DNA of 36,858 nucleotides from Methylotenera sp. (GTDB taxonomy: Bacteria; Pseudomonadota; Gammaproteobacteria; Burkholderiales; Methylophilaceae), in contig JAURWJ010000067.1 of NCBI GenBank assembly GCA_030655015.1, positions 1 to 36,858 of the forward strand. Direction: 5' to 3'. Positions 32,717-36,858 of this stretch are shown here, piece after piece. A model generated the notes under the pieces. The model searched no databases. It was not told the DNA's origin and worked only from the letters and a program-made list of their open reading frames with translations. Position 1 is the stretch's first letter; the number at the start of each line of letters is the position of its first letter. The position numbers and the translations under genes are program-made.

Positions 32717-34341
32717 AGAAATTCGATACGGTTGGCTCAGCAGAGGCTGAGCTAGACGAAAGCTTTTTAGATACATGTTTTGTTGATACTGGTAATGTTA
32801 ATCAACTTTTGGACTGTAAAAGTCAAAAAAGTATAATTGTTGGTAGAACAGGCGCTGGTAAATCTGCGCTTCTTTACCAATTAACAAGGTCTTGTGAACA
32901 TATAGTAAAACTCTCACCCCATAGTTTGTCTTTAAATTTTATTGCTTCAAATAAAGTAATAGCGTTCTTTGAAGAAGCGGGCGTAAATTTATCGCCATTT
33001 TATGTTCTGTTATGGCGACATCTTTTAGTTGTCGAACTGTTAAAAGATAAATTTCGAATTGTAAACGAAGATAATCAAAGAAAATTTATACAAAATATCA
33101 AAGCGGCCTTACATAAAGGAGATAGATATAAAGATCTTGCACTTGAGTATCTTGAAAATTGGGGCGATAAGTTTTGGCTAACTACCGAGCAGAGAGTACA
33201 TGAGCTTACAGAGAGAGTTGAAACAAGCTTAAAAGCAGGTGCTAGTTTTGGTATTGCAGAGCAAAAATTATCAGGTGAAGCCGCGAGAAACCTATCTTCA
33301 GAGCAAAAGAAAAACGTAATCGAGCATGGTTTAGATGTTGTTAACAAAGTGCAGATACGTGAACTTGATAATATGCTTATAGTTCTTGAGCAAAATGTTT
33401 TTGATGACTCTAGAAATCCGTATTACATAACAATTGATATGCTCGATGAGGATTGGGCAGATGAAAGAATTAAATATAAATTAATAAGAGCATTGATAGA
33501 TGTAGTAAAAAGATTTAGATGCCTGACAAATGTCAAAATAATATTGGCTATAAGGCAAGATTTACTACATAAAGTTATTTACTTAGAGGCTGCGCCAGGA
33601 TTTCAGGAAGAAAAATATAAGTCGCTATACCTTAACCTTGGCTGGGATAAAAAGGCATTAACTGAAATAGTTGAAACTAGAATTAAATCTCTTGTAGAGC
33701 GAAGATATACAAGAAAACCAGTTTGTTTTTATGATATCTTCCCAGCAAAAGTAGACCACCAAAACACTTTAGATTACATGTTAGATAGAACTTTTATGCG
33801 GCCTAGAGACATAATTGTTTTTATCAATGAATGCTTGGAGTTGGCAGAAGGTAAAAATCAAATTACTGCAGAAATAGTAAAAGATGCTGAGTTAAACTAT
33901 TCAAAAGAAAGACTTATATCACTTGCATATGAGTGGTCGTTATTTTTGCCGTATCTGAATGTAACTGCGAGATTGTTTTATGGGTTGCCTACTAGTTTCG
34001 AACTCGGGGTTCTAGATGAAAAGTATTTCACGGATAAATATGATGAGTTAATGGCTGAAATCACAGATGATACAAGAGATCCAATTACCAGACAGTTAAG
34101 CTCTATTTATCAATCAGGAAGTAATTTCCAAAGTATTCGAAATTACATCATCAGAGAGTTTTATCGAATTGGATTAATTGGGATAAAATCATCACCCAAT
34201 GAGCCAAAAAAATGGTCATATTTAAATAATCAAACTACTCTAGTGGCAAGTGAGGTTAAATCAACGTCAATTGTTTATATTCATCCTATTTTTTATAGAG
34301 CGCTAGGAATAAACCTAAGACCAAATAAACATGCTCAGTAA
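32712..34341 (+). pseudogene. Sll1717-type P-loop ATPase, body of a gene split by the transposon
   Basis: The frame is open from 32701 inside the transposon tip to the stop at 34341. Joined to codons 1-9 at 12452 it would make a 550-residue protein. The N-terminal VGSAEAELDESFLDTCFVDTG block, Walker A GRTGAGKS (53-60 of the joined protein) and Walker B-like ITIDMLDE (about 247-254) fit the Sll1717-family ATPases, often found in defence loci. No ATG or GTG precedes Walker A on this side; TTG 32809 would give a 510-residue product lacking 40 residues, so activity is doubtful. The gene is strikingly AT-rich next to nrdJ and rimP, suggesting it was itself acquired before the transposon arrived. 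Confidence 0.85.
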
Positions 34342-34380
34342 TTTATAGAAAATGTGTGTTGATAGCTAATTTACTTACAT

Positions 34381-34636
34381 GAGAGGGTGTAAATAATTTT
34401 GTGTAAACGTCATTTTGCAGGAAACTGCTATTTTCAGAAATGGATAAAAAATGACGTTACCAAAAGCCTTACCCAACGATTTAATTGATAGCCTGCTATC
34501 AAACTATAAGAAACCTGAAGACCTGATCGGTGAGAATGGTCTTCTCAAACAACTCACCAAAGCACTGGTTGAACGTGCGCTGCAAGCCGAGATGGCTGAA
34601 CACCTTGGCCATGACAAGCATTATCCAGCCAAGTAG
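34381..34636 (+). mobile_element. Truncated IS256-family insertion sequence (left end and transposase N terminus)
   Basis: GAGGGTGTAAATAATTTTGT at 34383 onward resembles an IS256-type terminal repeat. An ORF at 34451-34636 reads MTLPKALPNDLIDSLLSNY, then KKPEDLIGENGLLKQLTKALVERALQAEMAEHLG, the conserved N terminus of Mutator/IS256 transposases (about 400 residues when intact). It breaks off after 61 residues at the GTAGGGTG repeat. The rest of the transposase and the right end are absent, so this is a dead fragment. Confidence 0.8.
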
Positions 34637-34717
34637 GGTGGGTAACTCGTTACCCACGCGCAACAATCTAAATCTTCACCATTCATTTCCGCGTGGGCAG
34701 AAATCTGTTCACCCTAC
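34633..34717. repeat. 85-bp palindromic repeat (REP/MITE-like) truncating the IS fragment
   Basis: GTAGGGTG (34633-34640) and CACCCTAC (34710-34717) are inverted ends. Inside, GTGGGTAA/TTACCCAC (34638-34657) forms a perfect hairpin, and CCCACGCG (34653-34660) pairs with CGCGTGGG (34690-34697). The alternate pairings and sharp ends fit a short non-autonomous element inserted into the IS256 transposase gene. Confidence 0.65.
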
Positions 34718-34732
34718 ATGCCGCATTAAGCA

Positions 34733-34882
34733 CTAGGCCATTAGCACAAGTATGCTGCCTGCAATCATGACTAAACAGGCGAGTGATTTTCTGGCGATGT
34801 GTTTTTCGTTAAAGACTTTGTAGCCTGCAAATACTTGAAAAATCATGCCTAGCTGAAATAGCGCGAGTGCGCAGAATGGTGA
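34733..34882 (-). pseudogene. C-terminal remnant of a DMT/EamA-like transporter
   Basis: The last 49 residues of a reverse frame read like two transmembrane helices: ALALFQLGMIFQVFAG and SLACLVMIAGSILVLM, separated by YKVFNEKHIARK. Such a pair with a short basic loop is typical of the end of drug/metabolite transporters. Upstream the frame continues (to 35017) as AT-rich, lysine-rich sequence without family character, so the rest of the gene has been lost. Confidence 0.45.
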
Positions 34883-35053
34883 GCGGTTGCATGTTTTAGC
34901 CTTAATCAAATGTTTACAAATTGCAAGTTCAGCATTATATAAAGTGGTTTTTAATAAGTTAAAAGAATTATTTTTTACAAATTTATAACTAAAAACAATA
35001 AACAAGCGGCGACGCACTAAAAACTAGAAAAAGACAACTTTTTAAAGGTTGTG

Positions 35054-35083
35054 TTTCCAATTCATTGAATTGATTGGTATAAT
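35054..35083 (+). promoter_or_regulatory. Putative rimP-nusA operon promoter
   Basis: A perfect TATAAT (35078-35083) has TTTCCA (35054-35059) 18 bases upstream as a weak -35. Transcription would start near 35090, just before the leader hairpin. 34883-35053 shows nothing else of note. Confidence 0.55.
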
Positions 35084-35099
35084 GCGGATGAAATTTTTT

Positions 35100-35124
35100 G
35101 ATGGGCTTTGTGCCCATTTTTTGT
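35100..35124 (+). promoter_or_regulatory. rimP leader hairpin (attenuator-like)
   Basis: ATGGGC (35101-35106), loop TTTGT and GCCCAT (35112-35117) are followed by TTTTTTG. A terminator-like stem at the very start of the transcript, about 65 bases before rimP, is characteristic of the rimP leader. The operon encodes NusA, which acts at such pause and termination hairpins, so autoregulation is plausible. Confidence 0.6.
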
Positions 35125-35190
35125 TTCTGCAACTTGCGTAGGCTTTGCTAGCGAGTTGCGGGCGAGCAGTGAGATTGAGGGGTTTTGGCC

Positions 35191-35676
35191 ATGCAAGATT
35201 TGCATACATTGGTAGAGCAGTCGGTAAGTCAGTTAGGCTATGAGCTGGTTGATTTGGAGATTTCTAATCGCGGCAAGCTGTTGCGCGTGTTTATTGATAA
35301 GCAAAACCCTGTGGATATTAAAGATAGCGTTAACATTGATGATTGCGTGCTGGTGAGCAATCAGCTGGGTAATTTGTTAACTGTGGAGCATGAAATTGAT
35401 TATGACCGCATGGAGGTTTCTTCACCTGGTATGGATCGTGTGTTGAAAAAAGAAGCGGATTTTTTACGTTTTGCAGGTGAGCGTGCCGCCATTAAGTTGC
35501 GCGTTGGCATCCAAGACCAAAGTGCAAATGCTGCGCCAACCACTTTGCCACGCAAGACCTTTTTAGGGGTTATAAAAGGGGTGGAAGATGGCAATTTGCT
35601 ACTTGAGTTTGAAGGCGTGGTTTATAAAATGGCGCTAAGTAATATCGATAAAGCACGACTTAGTCCTGAGTTTTAA
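35191..35676 (+). CDS. rimP: Ribosome maturation factor RimP
   Basis: A 161-residue protein needed for late 30S ribosomal subunit assembly. MQDLHTLVEQSVSQLGYELVDLEI is the start of the N-terminal domain, and NIDDCVLVSNQLGNLLTVE with YDRMEVSSPGMDRVLKKEADFLRF is the family signature. The C-terminal part is a small Sm-like barrel (TFLGVIKGVEDGNLLLEFEG). ATG 35191 is preferred over an in-frame TTG at 35185 because GAGGGG lies 8 bases before it. It is followed by nusA after 85 bases, the standard rimP-nusA-infB order. Confidence 0.95.
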   Translation: MQDLHTLVEQSVSQLGYELVDLEISNRGKLLRVFIDKQNPVDIKDSVNIDDCVLVSNQLGNLLTVEHEIDYDRMEVSSPGMDRVLKKEADFLRFAGERAAIKLRVGIQDQSANAAPTTLPRKTFLGVIKGVEDGNLLLEFEGVVYKMALSNIDKARLSPEF

Positions 35677-35761
35677 GGGCTTTAGTTTTAAGCATGAGTT
35701 TTTATTGTAAGAATTTAATAAATAAGGCAGTTTAGCTGCAATATATAGTCGGAGATGGAAA

Positions 35762-36858
35762 ATGAGTCGTGAAATTTTATTGTTGGTAGATGCCTTGGCG
35801 CATGAAAAAAACGTGAGTAAAGAAGTGATCTTTACTGCGCTAGAGCTTGCTTTGGCTTCAGCCACTAAGAAAAAACATCATGATGATGCTGATGTGCGCG
35901 TGGCGATTAACCGTGAAACTGGCGAGTATGAAACATTTAGACGCTGGCAGTATGTGGATTATGATTTGCTGGAGAATTCAGCTTATCAAATCGATGAAGA
36001 GAGCGAGCATGCAAAAGGGCTGAATATCGGTGATTATTATGAAGAGCCGTTAGAGAGCATTGAGTTTGGTCGCATTGGCGCACAGGCTGCAAAGCAGGTG
36101 ATTTTGCAAAAAGTGCGTGAAGCTGAACGCGAGCAGATTCTAGAAGACTTTTTAGCGCGTGACGAGAAGCTGGTGACAGGCGTGATCAAGCGTATGGAAA
36201 AAGGGAGTGCGATTATTGAAGTGGGTCGTATTGAGTCTTTGTTGCCACGTGATCAAATGATCCCAAAAGAAAATTTACGTGTAGGCGACCGCGTACGTGC
36301 TTACCTTTCACGTATAGAGCGCGGTGGTCGCGGTCCGCAATTGATTTTATCAAGAATTACACCTGACTTTTTGGTGCGCTTGTTTGAGTTAGAGGTGCCG
36401 GAAATTGAAGAGGGTTTGTTGGAGATTCGCGCTGCGGCACGTGACCCAGGCTTGCGTTCAAAAATCGCTGTAAAAAGCAATGACCAGCGTATTGATCCGG
36501 TGGGTACTTGTGTGGGTATGCGTGGCTCACGTGTGCAAGCAGTCACTGGCGAGTTGGCTGGTGAGCGCGTGGATATTGTGTTATGGAGCATGGAGCCTGC
36601 GCAGTTTGTCATTAACGCGATGTCGCCAGCTGAAGTGTCCAGTATTGTGGTGGATGAAGATGCACACAGTATGGATGTAGTAGTAGAAGAAGAGCAGTTG
36701 GCATTGGCGATTGGCCGCAGCGGGCAAAATGTACGTTTGGCTTCTGAGCTCACAGGTTGGACCTTGAACATTCTAACGGTGGATCAAGCCGCACAGAAAA
36801 ACCAAGCCGAGTATGCGGGTGTTAGCCAGCTCTTTATGGAAAAATTAGACGTTGACGA
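35762..36858 (+). CDS. nusA: Transcription termination/antitermination factor NusA (runs off window)
   Basis: The frame opens at ATG 35762 after a GGAG site 7 bases upstream and is still open at the last base, giving 365 residues of an expected roughly 490. [28 protein letters not shown] is the RNA-polymerase-binding N-terminal domain. [19 protein letters not shown] is the S1 domain (about 135-200). [28 protein letters not shown] is KH1 and [19 protein letters not shown] is KH2. The betaproteobacterial C-terminal acidic repeats lie outside the window. NusA modulates pausing, termination and antitermination. Confidence 0.95.
   Translation, partial: MSREILLLVDALAHEKNVSKEVIFTALELALASATKKKHHDDADVRVAINRETGEYETFRRWQYVDYDLLENSAYQIDEESEHAKGLNIGDYYEEPLESIEFGRIGAQAAKQVILQKVREAEREQILEDFLARDEKLVTGVIKRMEKGSAIIEVGRIESLLPRDQMIPKENLRVGDRVRAYLSRIERGGRGPQLILSRITPDFLVRLFELEVPEIEEGLLEIRAAARDPGLRSKIAVKSNDQRIDPVGTCVGMRGSRVQAVTGELAGERVDIVLWSMEPAQFVINAMSPAEVSSIVVDEDAHSMDVVVEEEQLALAIGRSGQNVRLASELTGWTLNILTVDQAAQKNQAEYAGVSQLFMEKLDVD

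Overview
The window looks like chromosome of a betaproteobacterium, probably Methylophilaceae / Nitrosomonadales (Methylotenera-like). This is inferred from gene content (rimP-nusA, waaA, split class II ribonucleotide reductase, RND and TolC genes) and moderate GC, not from a marker gene. A 20.2 kb Tn7-like transposon interrupts it.

Layout. 1-9100: end of an EAL-domain protein, an RND efflux adaptor/permease pair, a pcm-like methyltransferase, a TolC-type outer-membrane channel, an isochorismatase-like hydrolase, a membrane-anchored hypothetical protein and waaA (reverse). 9100-12450: a B12-dependent ribonucleotide reductase split into nrdJa and nrdJb, preceded by a promoter with an NrdR box. 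12480-32711: the Tn7-like element. 32712-34341: the body of an Sll1717-type P-loop ATPase gene whose first nine codons lie on the other side of the element. 34380-34880: mobile-element debris and a transporter remnant. 35050-36858: the rimP-nusA operon, with nusA running off the window.

The transposon can be defined to the base. It starts TGT at 12480, ends ACA at 32711, and is flanked by the 5-bp duplication ATTTA (12475-12479 and 32712-32716). Three TnsB-type repeats (consensus CATAAGYTGCAAGT) lie at the left boundary and four inverted copies at the right; the outermost repeat starts 12 bp from the tip at each end. The core genes tnsA, tnsB, tnsC and one tniQ/tnsD-like gene lie in the middle, with no cas genes or CRISPR array. 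Insertion is about 30 bp past the nrdJb stop codon, with the tnsA side facing nrdJb. This is the geometry of Tn7 at glmS, so the 3' end of nrdJ may be a new attachment site. Removing the element and one duplication restores the ATPase frame perfectly.

The cargo looks like a defence island. Left of the core: a small Cys-rich protein, then a three-gene reverse operon (PD-(D/E)XK nuclease-like protein, Ser/Thr kinase, unrecognised conserved protein) with a divergent HTH regulator. Right of the core: a HEPN-like protein with eight CxxC knuckles, a membrane-anchored Mrr-like endonuclease, a 2153-residue STAND-type NTPase with a nuclease-like N terminus, a small HEPN-like protein and a membrane protein. 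Two non-coding structures stand out: a 38-bp perfect inverted repeat around a near-consensus promoter after tniQ, and a chain of hairpins upstream of tnsA. All functions come from motifs read by eye; no database search was possible.
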